The notes under the pieces were generated by a model. It was not told the origin of the DNA and did not search any database. It worked only from the letters and a program-made list of their open reading frames with translations. The position numbers and the translations under genes are program-made. Positions 45,892 to 53,685 of a stretch of 64,000 nt of DNA are shown piece by piece (position 1 is the stretch's first letter; each line of letters starts with the position of its first letter). The stretch comes from Bog-473 sp963807775 (GTDB lineage Bacteria > Actinomycetota > Acidimicrobiia > Acidimicrobiales > RAAP-2): contig CAWECY010000017.1 in the NCBI GenBank assembly GCA_963807775.1, positions 682,001-746,000 on the forward strand, written 5' to 3'.

Positions 45892-46467
45892 CTACCCTTT
45901 CTGCCCTTTGAACTCGGGCATGGTGGCGTGCCCACCATGGGAGACCCCGCGCCCGCGCAGGACGACCAGTGGTGTCTGCAGCAGAATCTGTACGTCGAGG
46001 GCCCAGGTGCGATGTTCGACGTACCAGGCGTCGAGTGCGAATTTCTCGTCCCAGGTGAGGGCGTTGCGGCCTCGCACCTGGACCAGGCCCGTCAGGCCGG
46101 GCTTGACCTGCAGGCGCCTCGCTTCCGTCGGCGAATACTCGGCCGTGTAGGCGACGGGCAGGGGGCGGGGGCCGACGAGGTTCATCTCGCCCCGGACCAC
46201 GTTCCACAGTTCCGGCAGCTCATCGAGGCTGGAACGACGGAGCAGGCGACCGACCCGGGTGATGCGGACGGCGTCCGGCTCGCCTGACGAGCCAGGCGGG
46301 CGCATGGTGCGGAACTTCAGGAGACCGAACGGCCGCCCGTCCAGCCCGGCGCGCTGGTGGACGAAGAAGAGGGGCCGGCCATCGGCCAGCCGCACCAGGA
46401 CGGCAACCACGGCCAGCACCGGCGCCAGCAGGATGGCCAGGCCGGCGGCGGCGGTGCGGTTCACCAT
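45892..46467 (-). CDS. Small bacterial sugar transferase (PglC-like phosphoglycosyl transferase)
   Basis: Monotopic initiating transferase putting a sugar-1-phosphate on undecaprenyl phosphate. Short hydrophobic re-entrant segment (AAAGLAILLAPVLAVVAVLV), FFVHQRAGLDGRPFGLLKFR, catalytic Asp-Glu in SSLDELPELWNVV, and GEMNLVGPRPLPVAYTAEY. 191 residues, the minimal PglC size, without the N-terminal membrane domain of WbaP. It overlaps the aminotransferase gene by 7 bp. With its two neighbours it forms a pglC-pglE-pglD-like set. Confidence 0.5.
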   Translation of the reverse strand: MVNRTAAAGLAILLAPVLAVVAVLVRLADGRPLFFVHQRAGLDGRPFGLLKFRTMRPPGSSGEPDAVRITRVGRLLRRSSLDELPELWNVVRGEMNLVGPRPLPVAYTAEYSPTEARRLQVKPGLTGLVQVRGRNALTWDEKFALDAWYVEHRTWALDVQILLQTPLVVLRGRGVSHGGHATMPEFKGQKG

Positions 46468-47618
46468 GTCGGCGCGGGGGTGGCGGGGGTGGCGGGGGTG
46501 GCGGCGGTGCGGTCCATGGCGGCCGCCAGGGCCGCCGCAACGTCGGCCACCTCTTCGGGGGCGAGGAGGGAGTGCATGGGCAGGGAGAGAATTCGTCCCG
46601 CCAGGTCATCGGTCACCGGCACATCCGCCGGTTGGCCCGCGAAGACGGGCTGTCGATGCACCGGGGGGAAGTACACGCGGGATTCGATCCCCTGCTGCGC
46701 CAGGTCGTTGATCACGGCATCCCGCCGGGCCGCGTCGGCGGTGGCCAGTGTCACCGTATAGAGCATGTGCACGTGATCCCGGTCGCCTCGCGCCACCGGC
46801 GCCTGCACGCCCGCCACCGGATCGAGGCGCCGATCGAGGTCGGCCGCCAGGGTGCGCTTGCGGGCGAGGATGGCGCCGAGCTTGGCTGTCTGGGCCCGAC
46901 CCATGGCCGCCTGCATCTCGGACAATCGCCAGTTACAGCCCAGGACCGCGTGCTCGTAGGGCGACACCTGGCCGTGGTTGCGCAGCAGGCGCAGTCGCCG
47001 GGCCAGGTCGCCGTCGCCGGTGATGACCATTCCCCCCTCGCCGGTCGTGATGTTCTTCGTGGGGGTGAAGCTGAACATGCCCGCCACGCCCCACGTCCCC
47101 ACGTGGCGGCCCCGGTAGCGGGCGCCGTGGGCCTCCGCCGCGTCCTCCAGGAGCACCACGCCGGCATCGCCGGCCACGGCCGAGAGCTCAGCCAGATCCG
47201 CGGGCTGGCCTCCGTAGTGAACGGCCAGGATGCCCTTGACCCTCGGACTCAGCCGCCGGGCCACGTCGGCGGGGTCCAGGTTGAACGTGTCAGGGTCGAC
47301 ATCGGCGAAGACCGGTGTGGCACCGGCGTAGACGATGGACGTGGCCGACGACACGAAGGTCAGCGACGGCACGATGACCTCGTCACCCGGTCCGATGCCG
47401 AGGGCGGCGAAGAGCGCCACGAGGGCGACCGTCCCGTTGGCGAAGGCCACCCCGTGCTCCGCTTGGTGAAGGTCGGCGAACTCCCGCTCGAAGCCTGCCG
47501 TCTCGGGCCCGTTCGTGAGGATCGGGGTGCGCAGCACACGGGACACCGCCTCGATCTCCTCCTCGCCGACGTCGGGGCGGGCGAGCCCGATCCGCCACCC
47601 CGTGTATCCCGTGCTCAC
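46461..47618 (-). CDS. DegT/DnrJ/EryC1/StrS (PglE-like) sugar aminotransferase
   Basis: PLP enzyme aminating a keto-sugar nucleotide. RIGLARPDVGEEEIEAVSRV start, LTNGPETAGFEREFA, PLP Lys in SFTPTKNITTGEGGMV, and SLPMHSLLAPEEVADV. I use GTG 47618, which makes a GTGA overlap with the acetyltransferase stop. About 385 residues; the C-terminus carries ATPATPATP encoded by a 9-bp tandem DNA repeat. The substrate is probably a UDP-4-keto-6-deoxy-HexNAc (inference from neighbours); no dehydratase lies in the window. Confidence 0.5.
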   Translation of the reverse strand: MSTGYTGWRIGLARPDVGEEEIEAVSRVLRTPILTNGPETAGFEREFADLHQAEHGVAFANGTVALVALFAALGIGPGDEVIVPSLTFVSSATSIVYAGATPVFADVDPDTFNLDPADVARRLSPRVKGILAVHYGGQPADLAELSAVAGDAGVVLLEDAAEAHGARYRGRHVGTWGVAGMFSFTPTKNITTGEGGMVITGDGDLARRLRLLRNHGQVSPYEHAVLGCNWRLSEMQAAMGRAQTAKLGAILARKRTLAADLDRRLDPVAGVQAPVARGDRDHVHMLYTVTLATADAARRDAVINDLAQQGIESRVYFPPVHRQPVFAGQPADVPVTDDLAGRILSLPMHSLLAPEEVADVAAALAAAMDRTAATPATPATPAPTW

Positions 47619-48283
47619 TCCTGCCACCCCGCCGGGCGTCTGTCCACGACCCGTGCTGGGCAGCCGACAACCGTGGTGTCCGCCGCCACGTCATCGATCA
47701 CCACGGTCCCGGCGCCGACGATGGACCAGGCACCGATCGTGTTCCCCTGCGTCACCGAGGCACCGATGCCGACGTCGGCCCCCTCGCCCAAGCGGACGTT
47801 GCCCGCCAGATGGGCACCGGGTGCAACAGTGGCGAAGTCGGCGAGGCGCGCGTTGTGGCTCACGGTGGCCCCGACGTTGACGATGCCGAATCGACCGACC
47901 ACCACGTCGGCGGTCATGGTGGCGTGGGCCCCCACCACCGTTCCGTGGCCCAGCTCGACCCCTAATCCCACGTAGGCCGCAGGATGGACGAGTGCCGGCG
48001 CCTCGACAGCCCCGACCGATCGCGCTGCGGCCCAGGCCCGGCGTCGCGCCGCCGGCGCGCCCACCCCGATGGCCAGGGCGGCCCGGCGGCCGGACAACCA
48101 GCGATGATCACCGAGTACGGGCAGCCCGAGCACCTCGAGGCCGTGCAGCGAGCTGTCGTCGTCGATGAATCCGATCAGCCTCCAGGGGGTGCCGCCGTTG
48201 GATGCGGCGGCCAGAACGATGTCGGCGACCTCTTGCCCCATGCCGCCGGCACCGAGGATGACGAGGTCACAGGCCGAGGACAT
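47615..48283 (-). CDS. NeuD/PglD-like sugar O/N-acetyltransferase
   Basis: N-terminal Rossmann-like domain (LVILGAGGMGQEVADIVLAA, VLGDHRWLSG) and C-terminal left-handed beta-helix with hexapeptide repeats (HGTVVGAHATMTADVVVGRF, IGAWSIVGAGTVVIDDVAAD). 222 residues, typical PglD size. Probably acetylates the amino sugar made by the downstream aminotransferase. Start ATG 48283. Confidence 0.5.
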   Translation of the reverse strand: MSSACDLVILGAGGMGQEVADIVLAAASNGGTPWRLIGFIDDDSSLHGLEVLGLPVLGDHRWLSGRRAALAIGVGAPAARRRAWAAARSVGAVEAPALVHPAAYVGLGVELGHGTVVGAHATMTADVVVGRFGIVNVGATVSHNARLADFATVAPGAHLAGNVRLGEGADVGIGASVTQGNTIGAWSIVGAGTVVIDDVAADTTVVGCPARVVDRRPAGWQE

Positions 48284-48461
48284 GATTGACGATATCTCTC
48301 GGCGCGTGCATCGGTGCGGCCTCCTCGACGAGCGGGAGCGGTTGTCGCCGGCACAACTCGGCCAGGCGGGTCCGGATCGCGATGGCGGAACGTCCCTGCA
48401 GGAGGTCTCCCAGCTGGTCGGGCCGACTGGAATCGCTCCCCGGAACGTTGCCGAACCGCAC
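48267..48461 (-). CDS. Possible 64-residue protein upstream of the acetyltransferase
   Basis: Frame starting GTG 48461 (VRFGNVPGSDSSRPDQLGDL) and ending PRDIVNHVLGL. Third positions are strongly G/C across it but not upstream, which supports coding and this start. It overlaps the acetyltransferase start by 17 bp. It has no phosphopantetheine Ser motif. The opening recalls the VRFGNVLGS motif of CapD/PglF-type dehydratases, but the rest does not match, so a remnant is only a guess. No family assigned. Confidence 0.5.
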   Translation of the reverse strand: MRFGNVPGSDSSRPDQLGDLLQGRSAIAIRTRLAELCRRQPLPLVEEAAPMHAPRDIVNHVLGL

Positions 48462-48513
48462 TCTCAGAGAGATGCCGCCCGATGCGCGGTGTCCATCGCC
48501 TGCCGCCTGTCGC

Positions 48514-48903
48514 CTACATCTCCCATGGGTGTCGGACCGCCGGCGGCGGCTCACTCACATACGCCTCGGCCCGCCGGCGGCGGCTCACCAGGACGAGCAT
48601 GCCCCCCACCCCGATGGCGATGGCGCCAATCGTGAAGATCAGCGCCAGCTCGGCTCCGGTGAAGGCTATGGGCGTGGTGGAGGGGGCGGCGGCGGAGGGG
48701 GAGACGCCGGAGGAGGGGAGGACGACCGGGGACGACGGCGTGACCGTGGTGGGTGTGGTGACCGTGGTTGGTTGGGTGCAGGGCCCGTAGGGAGGGCACG
48801 TCGCGGCGGCCGCCGGCCCCGAGACGAGCAGGGCGGCGCCCATCGACGCCGTGGCGCCCAACATCAAGAACCCGGCCCACAAACCAACGGCCCTGTGCCT
48901 CAT
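48514..48903 (-). CDS. Surface protein with LAFTG-like sorting signal
   Basis: Signal peptide (VGLWAGFLMLGATASMGAAL, ending PAAAATC), a short Thr/Pro/Val/Ser-rich stalk with repeats such as TTVTTPTTVTPSS, then IAFTGAE, a hydrophobic helix (LALIFTIGAIAIGVGGMLVL) and Arg-rich tail. This is the order of a sortase substrate, with IAFTG resembling LAxTG-type signals. 129 residues; the tail after the Arg cluster is longer than usual. No sortase in the window. Confidence 0.5.
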   Translation of the reverse strand: MRHRAVGLWAGFLMLGATASMGAALLVSGPAAAATCPPYGPCTQPTTVTTPTTVTPSSPVVLPSSGVSPSAAAPSTTPIAFTGAELALIFTIGAIAIGVGGMLVLVSRRRRAEAYVSEPPPAVRHPWEM

Positions 48904-49008
48904 CAGGTGCCTCCTGATTGCTGTTCCGGCCGGAAGGCTAACCCGAAAATCGGCCCGGATGTACCAGGTGGATCGCCACTGTCAGCGAGCTGAGCACGAA
49001 TTGGGCCT

Positions 49009-51429
49009 TCAGTTGTCCCCCCGCAACACGAACGTGTGGCCCTCGGTGAGGTCGTCCCCGGGGAGCCACGTGGCGGGACCCGTGACCGTCCACCCAGTTG
49101 TCGGCTCGACGATCACGGTGTCCTGGTCGGCCTGCACCATGGGCTGCTGGTACAGGATGAGCCGGTAGCTCGGGCCCGGAGTGGTGACCCCGACCAGGTC
49201 GAAAGTCAGCGTCACGCTGCTCTCGGGAGGGAGGTCCACATATTCGCTGTAGGCGTGGACGCCCAGCTCCGCCCCCGCGCTCACCCCTTGACTCTGGCCG
49301 TTGACGGTGGCGGCGCGCAGCGTGAGCGGGCTGTAGAGGGTGAGCCACGTCTCGTTGGTCCCGGGCGGCAGTCCGCTGCCGAAGTAGCTCCCGATCACCT
49401 CGTTCGGGAGGCCCTGGGCGGGGGCCCCGTTATGCAGGGTGATCGTGACCCGGGACGCCACCGCCCCGTTCGCCGGGTCGTAGTTCACCGCGTCGGTGAT
49501 GGAACGCTGCAGGTAGACGTCGATCTTGTTGTTGGCTGCGTTCTGGGTGGTCACGGCCAGCAGATCGTGGCCATCGGCGGCCGGGAAGGCGCCGGCCAGG
49601 CCGAGACGGTAGAGCACGGGCTGATCCGCCTTGTCGAAGCTCCAGAACTCGATGCGGCCCTGGCGAACGCCGTGGTCCAGCGCGTCAGACAGCGTACGGG
49701 GACCGGGCAGCGACCCGGTGGTCAGCTTGTGGAACTCGATCCTGAGGGCATCCTGGTCGTAGTTGTGCGCCACTTTCTGCTGGCTGGTCGAGAAGGCGGC
49801 GTACTGGCCCTCGAGCAGCTCGCTGGCGGTATTGGCTGAGGTCAACCTGCCCAGGCCGGGTACCTCAATGGACCCGGTGAGCCCGATCAGGGCGGCCAGC
49901 CCGTACGGATCGAGCGCGAGGACGCCGTCGATGTGGTCGCCGCCCGCCTGTGGGTAGAGCTGCTGAATGACGTCGGCCACCGTCGGCAGGTCGGGGGCGT
50001 AGCTCACGTCCTCGAAGCGGAACTGCTGGGGGGCGAAGGCGCCGTAGCGGGCCAGGTAGTCGGCGGGCCCCGTCAGGTGGCCACCGCCCTTGGGCAGCGC
50101 CGCGTTCAGGTCGCCGATGTCACCCGACCGGGTCAACGTGAGGCGACCCTGGTCGGCCGTGAGCTCGCCGTAGGCGGCGATCAACCCGCCCAGGCCGCGG
50201 CTCTCGGCGGGGTCCATGAAGGCGATGAAGTAGTGGCGGACGCCGTCGCCCCCGAGAAGGGAGGGCGCGTCCTGCACCAGCTGCGCGGCCAGCGAGGCGC
50301 TGGCCTGCGCCCGGAAGACCTTGGTGTCCAGCTGGTCCAGGCGGGACTGAATCGGCCCGAGCAGCCATCCCGACTGCAGGGACCGGAGCTGCGCCGTCGC
50401 GCCCGTCAGCTGGTCGTCGACGACGCCGAGCGGCCCGGCGAGGGCGCTGACCTGGCCGAGGTTCAACTGCCCGTCGGAGTAGCGGAGCTCCTGGTAGTTG
50501 ACCCCGGCCGCCTGGAGCGCCGCGGTGGCGGTGACGTCCCGCGCCACGGCTGAGGCCTGGCCCACGGCCTGGCGCTGCTGCGACACCACCGGCACCAGGC
50601 GGGCACCGGCGGTCCACCAGCTGTCCGTGCTCGACGCGGCCGATGCGAAGTCACTGCTCGCCGCCTGGAGCTGCGCCGTGCCCGCTGTGGTGGCGCCGTT
50701 GCCGATCGACCCCAGCGCGCCCTGCGCCTCGGCGATCCCCTGGCTGAGTTCGGAATGGGCCATCAGGGCGGCCACGGCGGCCGGGATGGACAGGACGATC
50801 GCCAGCGTGATCAGGCCGAAGGTCCACCGGCGCACCCGGCGCCGGGCCGGCGGCGACAGGGTGCGCACGGCCCCCACCAGGCACGGTCCGGTCGCCGCCA
50901 GGGCCACCAGCGCGGTCGCCCCGTGGAATCCCATCGGGGGCCAGCGCAACACGACCTGCACGGCGACGGCGCCGGTGAGCGCGCCCAGGATCGCATTGGG
51001 CCGGCGCGGCCACGCGCCGGCGAAGGCGAGCAACAGGGCGGCGAGCGCCGGGACCACCAGCCAGCCCCGGCTCATGACCACGGCGAGCATGCCCAGCCAC
51101 AGCAGCGTCCCCCGGGGGGCGCGGGCGGCAGCCCAGGTCACGGCGGCGGCGAACACGGCGGCGTAAATCGAATCGACCGCCGGCGTCCCCGTGGGGTGGC
51201 AGCCGGCCAGCGCGCCACCTATGGCAGCCGCCACGACCAGCAGAGAAATAGGCGCCAATGCCGCTCCCCTGCCCCGGTCAGCCCACAAGCGCTTCAATAT
51301 AGGGTGCGGCCGCCCGGGTCGACCCTGCACCCCACCGGCGGGCCGGGCCGGTATCGCGGCGACTCGGCCAACAGACCTGTCATCGGGACAGGGCAGGCCA
51401 GGCCCGAAGTTGCGGGACCGTTCCTCCAC
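49009..51429 (-). CDS. DUF4012 domain membrane protein
   Basis: About 806 residues. Several hydrophobic segments at the N-terminus (ALAPISLLVVAAAIGGALAG, LALLLAFAGAWP, FGLITLAIVLSIPAAVAALM), then a large extracytoplasmic DUF4012 region: ARLVPVVSQQRQAVGQ, YFIAFMDPAESRGLGGLIAA, GDIGDLNAALP, HIDGVLALDPYGLAALIGLT. It ends with a beta-rich domain. DUF4012 proteins recur in cell-envelope polysaccharide clusters of high-GC Gram-positives, function unknown. The GTG start at 51429 is the longest reading; the first 45 residues look poorly coding, so the true start may be nearer 51290. Confidence 0.5.
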   Translation of the reverse strand: MEERSRNFGPGLPCPDDRSVGRVAAIPARPAGGVQGRPGRPHPILKRLWADRGRGAALAPISLLVVAAAIGGALAGCHPTGTPAVDSIYAAVFAAAVTWAAARAPRGTLLWLGMLAVVMSRGWLVVPALAALLLAFAGAWPRRPNAILGALTGAVAVQVVLRWPPMGFHGATALVALAATGPCLVGAVRTLSPPARRRVRRWTFGLITLAIVLSIPAAVAALMAHSELSQGIAEAQGALGSIGNGATTAGTAQLQAASSDFASAASSTDSWWTAGARLVPVVSQQRQAVGQASAVARDVTATAALQAAGVNYQELRYSDGQLNLGQVSALAGPLGVVDDQLTGATAQLRSLQSGWLLGPIQSRLDQLDTKVFRAQASASLAAQLVQDAPSLLGGDGVRHYFIAFMDPAESRGLGGLIAAYGELTADQGRLTLTRSGDIGDLNAALPKGGGHLTGPADYLARYGAFAPQQFRFEDVSYAPDLPTVADVIQQLYPQAGGDHIDGVLALDPYGLAALIGLTGSIEVPGLGRLTSANTASELLEGQYAAFSTSQQKVAHNYDQDALRIEFHKLTTGSLPGPRTLSDALDHGVRQGRIEFWSFDKADQPVLYRLGLAGAFPAADGHDLLAVTTQNAANNKIDVYLQRSITDAVNYDPANGAVASRVTITLHNGAPAQGLPNEVIGSYFGSGLPPGTNETWLTLYSPLTLRAATVNGQSQGVSAGAELGVHAYSEYVDLPPESSVTLTFDLVGVTTPGPSYRLILYQQPMVQADQDTVIVEPTTGWTVTGPATWLPGDDLTEGHTFVLRGDN

Positions 51430-51442
51430 GTGGTCATGGGTT

Positions 51443-51892
51443 TCAGAACGGGTGCGTGTGTGCGAAACGCACGGGGATCTTGCTCAGGATCAGCGTCCCC
51501 AGCAGCTCGTTGCTCGGCGTCTCGACGACCGCTACCGCCAAGGTTCCGGCCCGATGTCCGAAGGGTTTGGACACCGACGACGGCGAGAAGTGCCCGCGGT
51601 AAGCGGCCACGCATACGCCCTGCTTCCCCGGCACCTGCGCTGACAGACGCCCGTACAAGCGGGGCGCGAAGCCCTTGATCCCCGTGACGTCGTACTTGCG
51701 CACTCCGAGGAAGTGTGCGTTCGGGCCGACGGCCTTGGCCGCCGCCGGCAGGGCCAGATAGCACGACTCATCGGTCGTACCCTGACCCGTGCGGGCCGAC
51801 GAGCACCCGGCGAACAGCGCGGCCGCCAGCACGACGACGCCGGCCCACGCGCCGACTGAGCGCAGCACCCGAGTGGCACCACGGCCCGTCAC
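51443..51892 (-). CDS. Putative lipoprotein
   Basis: Start GTG 51892 overlaps the upstream membrane protein gene (GTGA). Hydrophobic segment and lipobox (VVVLAAALFAGCSS), then a 110-residue domain: CYLALPAAAKAVGPNAHFLG, VCVAAYRGHFSPSS, LAVAVVETPSNELLGTLILS. 149 residues. No family recognised; lipidation at the Cys is predicted. Confidence 0.5.
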   Translation of the reverse strand: MTGRGATRVLRSVGAWAGVVVLAAALFAGCSSARTGQGTTDESCYLALPAAAKAVGPNAHFLGVRKYDVTGIKGFAPRLYGRLSAQVPGKQGVCVAAYRGHFSPSSVSKPFGHRAGTLAVAVVETPSNELLGTLILSKIPVRFAHTHPF

Positions 51893-53136
51893 GATGCCGC
51901 CTCGCCCACCGAACCCAGGCCCGCGCCAGCCACCGACGCCGGACCGTACGCCACCGGCCCCGCCTCCACAGCTGACCCCAGGGCCGACCGCCGCCACCAA
52001 CCCCGACGAACCTCGAAGGCCATCTCGCCGATCAGCAGCCACCCGAGCGCCAAGATGAACCAGAACGAGATGATCCGGTACAGCAATACGGCGTAGGCCG
52101 TCGACGCCTCCGCCCCGCCAAAGGCGACGAGCGCCACCGTGATGCTGCCCTCGACCACTCCGAGGCCACCCGGCGTGATGGGCAAGGTGGCCGCCAGCTG
52201 CCCGGCGCCGTAGGCCAACAGCAGCCCGCCCCACGGAATCGGCGCGTCGATGGCGCGGAACATCATGGCGAAGCAGGCGCAATCGAGCAGCCAGTTCAAC
52301 GAACCCCACCACACGATGCTGCCGATCTGCGTCCAGCTCAGGCGGATAGCGGTCATCCAGGCCATGATCTGGTTCACCTGCTCGTGGACGTCACCCCGCG
52401 GGCGCCCCGTCAGCGCCACTGACGCCCGCAGGCAGAAGGACACCACCGCGTGCAGCGGGCGCTCATAGACGAACAGCGACCCCAGGGCCAGCGCCACCGC
52501 GAACGCGCCGATCAGGACGGGCACCAGGTCGTAGGACGCGCCCTCACCCGCAGCGAAGCCCAGTCCGATCACCGCGACCAGCGACAGGCTCACGACCGAC
52601 GCCACCAGCGTCCCCGCCATGGCCCACACGGCCAGCGTGTTGTCGGCACCGAAGCGCCGGAACCAGCGGAAGCCGTACACCGTCGCCACGGCGTTGCCGA
52701 TGGGCAGCGAGTTCGTGAGCGCCTGCGAGCCGAACGTCAGCTTGAGCAGCGTCCACCACGGCGGCCGGAGATGCCCGGCCATGAGCAGGTTCCACTGCAT
52801 GGCGGCAAAGGCCACGTAGGACGCGATCTCGACGGCGAATGCCGGGGGCACCCACCACCAGTTCAGCGTGTTGAAGACACTCGTGAAACCTTCGAGCTCG
52901 GAATCCTTCGACGACAGCACCCAGAGCGCCAGCACGACGAGCCCGAACCCCACCGCCACCCTTATGGCCGGCCATGCCCTCCGGAGCAGCCGGCGCCAGA
53001 CCGGCCGCGGCGCCACCGGCGCCGGCTCGTCGACTCCCGTGACGGCACCAAGGGCACCAACACCATCCGCCGGGGCAGCACCGTCCGACGTCGCAGCACC
53101 CTCGCCGTCAGGCCCCGCGCCCCCGCGCGTTCCCAC
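51889..53136 (-). CDS. LPG-synthase-type integral membrane protein (flippase-like)
   Basis: Polytopic membrane protein of the lysylphosphatidylglycerol synthase membrane-domain/AglD type: AIRVAVGFGLVVLALWVLSS, SQALTNSLPIGNAVATVYGF, WGGLLLAYGAGQLAATLPIT, GGLGVVEGSITVALVAFGG. About eight segments, no aminoacyl-transferase domain. Such stand-alone domains are proposed flippases or glycolipid-related proteins. It follows the HIT gene by 25 bp and overlaps the lipoprotein gene. Confidence 0.5.
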   Translation of the reverse strand: MGTRGGAGPDGEGAATSDGAAPADGVGALGAVTGVDEPAPVAPRPVWRRLLRRAWPAIRVAVGFGLVVLALWVLSSKDSELEGFTSVFNTLNWWWVPPAFAVEIASYVAFAAMQWNLLMAGHLRPPWWTLLKLTFGSQALTNSLPIGNAVATVYGFRWFRRFGADNTLAVWAMAGTLVASVVSLSLVAVIGLGFAAGEGASYDLVPVLIGAFAVALALGSLFVYERPLHAVVSFCLRASVALTGRPRGDVHEQVNQIMAWMTAIRLSWTQIGSIVWWGSLNWLLDCACFAMMFRAIDAPIPWGGLLLAYGAGQLAATLPITPGGLGVVEGSITVALVAFGGAEASTAYAVLLYRIISFWFILALGWLLIGEMAFEVRRGWWRRSALGSAVEAGPVAYGPASVAGAGLGSVGEAAS

Positions 53137-53161
53137 CGCACCGGGCCCGGGGTCCGAACTG

Positions 53162-53685
53162 CTATCCGGGCCAGGCGTCGGTAAGCCTCTTCCAGGACAG
53201 TTGCAGCGTCTCGGGCATGACCCGCGTCTCGCCCACTGAGGTCATGAAGTTGGTGTCGCCCGACCAGCGCGGGAGCACGTGCAGGTGGACGTGCGCCGGC
53301 AGCCCCGCCCCCGCGGCGCGGCCGAGGTTGGCCCCCATGTTCAGCCCATCGGGTTCGTAGGCCTTCTCGATGCTGGCCACGGCTCGCCGCGTGGCCGACC
53401 ACAGCTCGGCGGACTCGGCCTCGGTGAGCTCGGACAGTGGCCCCACGTGGCGCAGCGGCATCACCAGGACATGCCCGCTGGCATAGGGATAGGCGTTCAT
53501 CACCACGAAGGTCAGGTCGCCGCGCCAGACCACCAGGTTGTCCTCCGACGGCGGTCCGCTGGCCGCCAGCCGGCAGAACACGCAATCGGCCTCGTCGTGC
53601 GGAATGCCGCCCTCCCGCTCGCGGCCGTCGCCTCCACGATGTACTCGCGGCGCCAGCCCGCCCACAGGTGCTGCAGGTTGCTCAC
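53162..53685 (-). CDS. HIT family hydrolase, frameshifted
   Basis: Nucleotide-binding HIT protein resembling the one between thrS and pgsA in Mycobacterium. Start GTG 53685 overlaps the thrS stop (SNLQHLWAGWRREYIVEA). After a shift near 53620 it continues DEADCVFCRLAASGP, YPYASGHVLVMPLRHVG, and the histidine triad AHVHLHVLPRW. Restored length is about 174 residues. The shift is probably an indel, since both parts match the family. Substrate unknown (AMP-lysine, ApnA or similar in the family). Confidence 0.5.
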
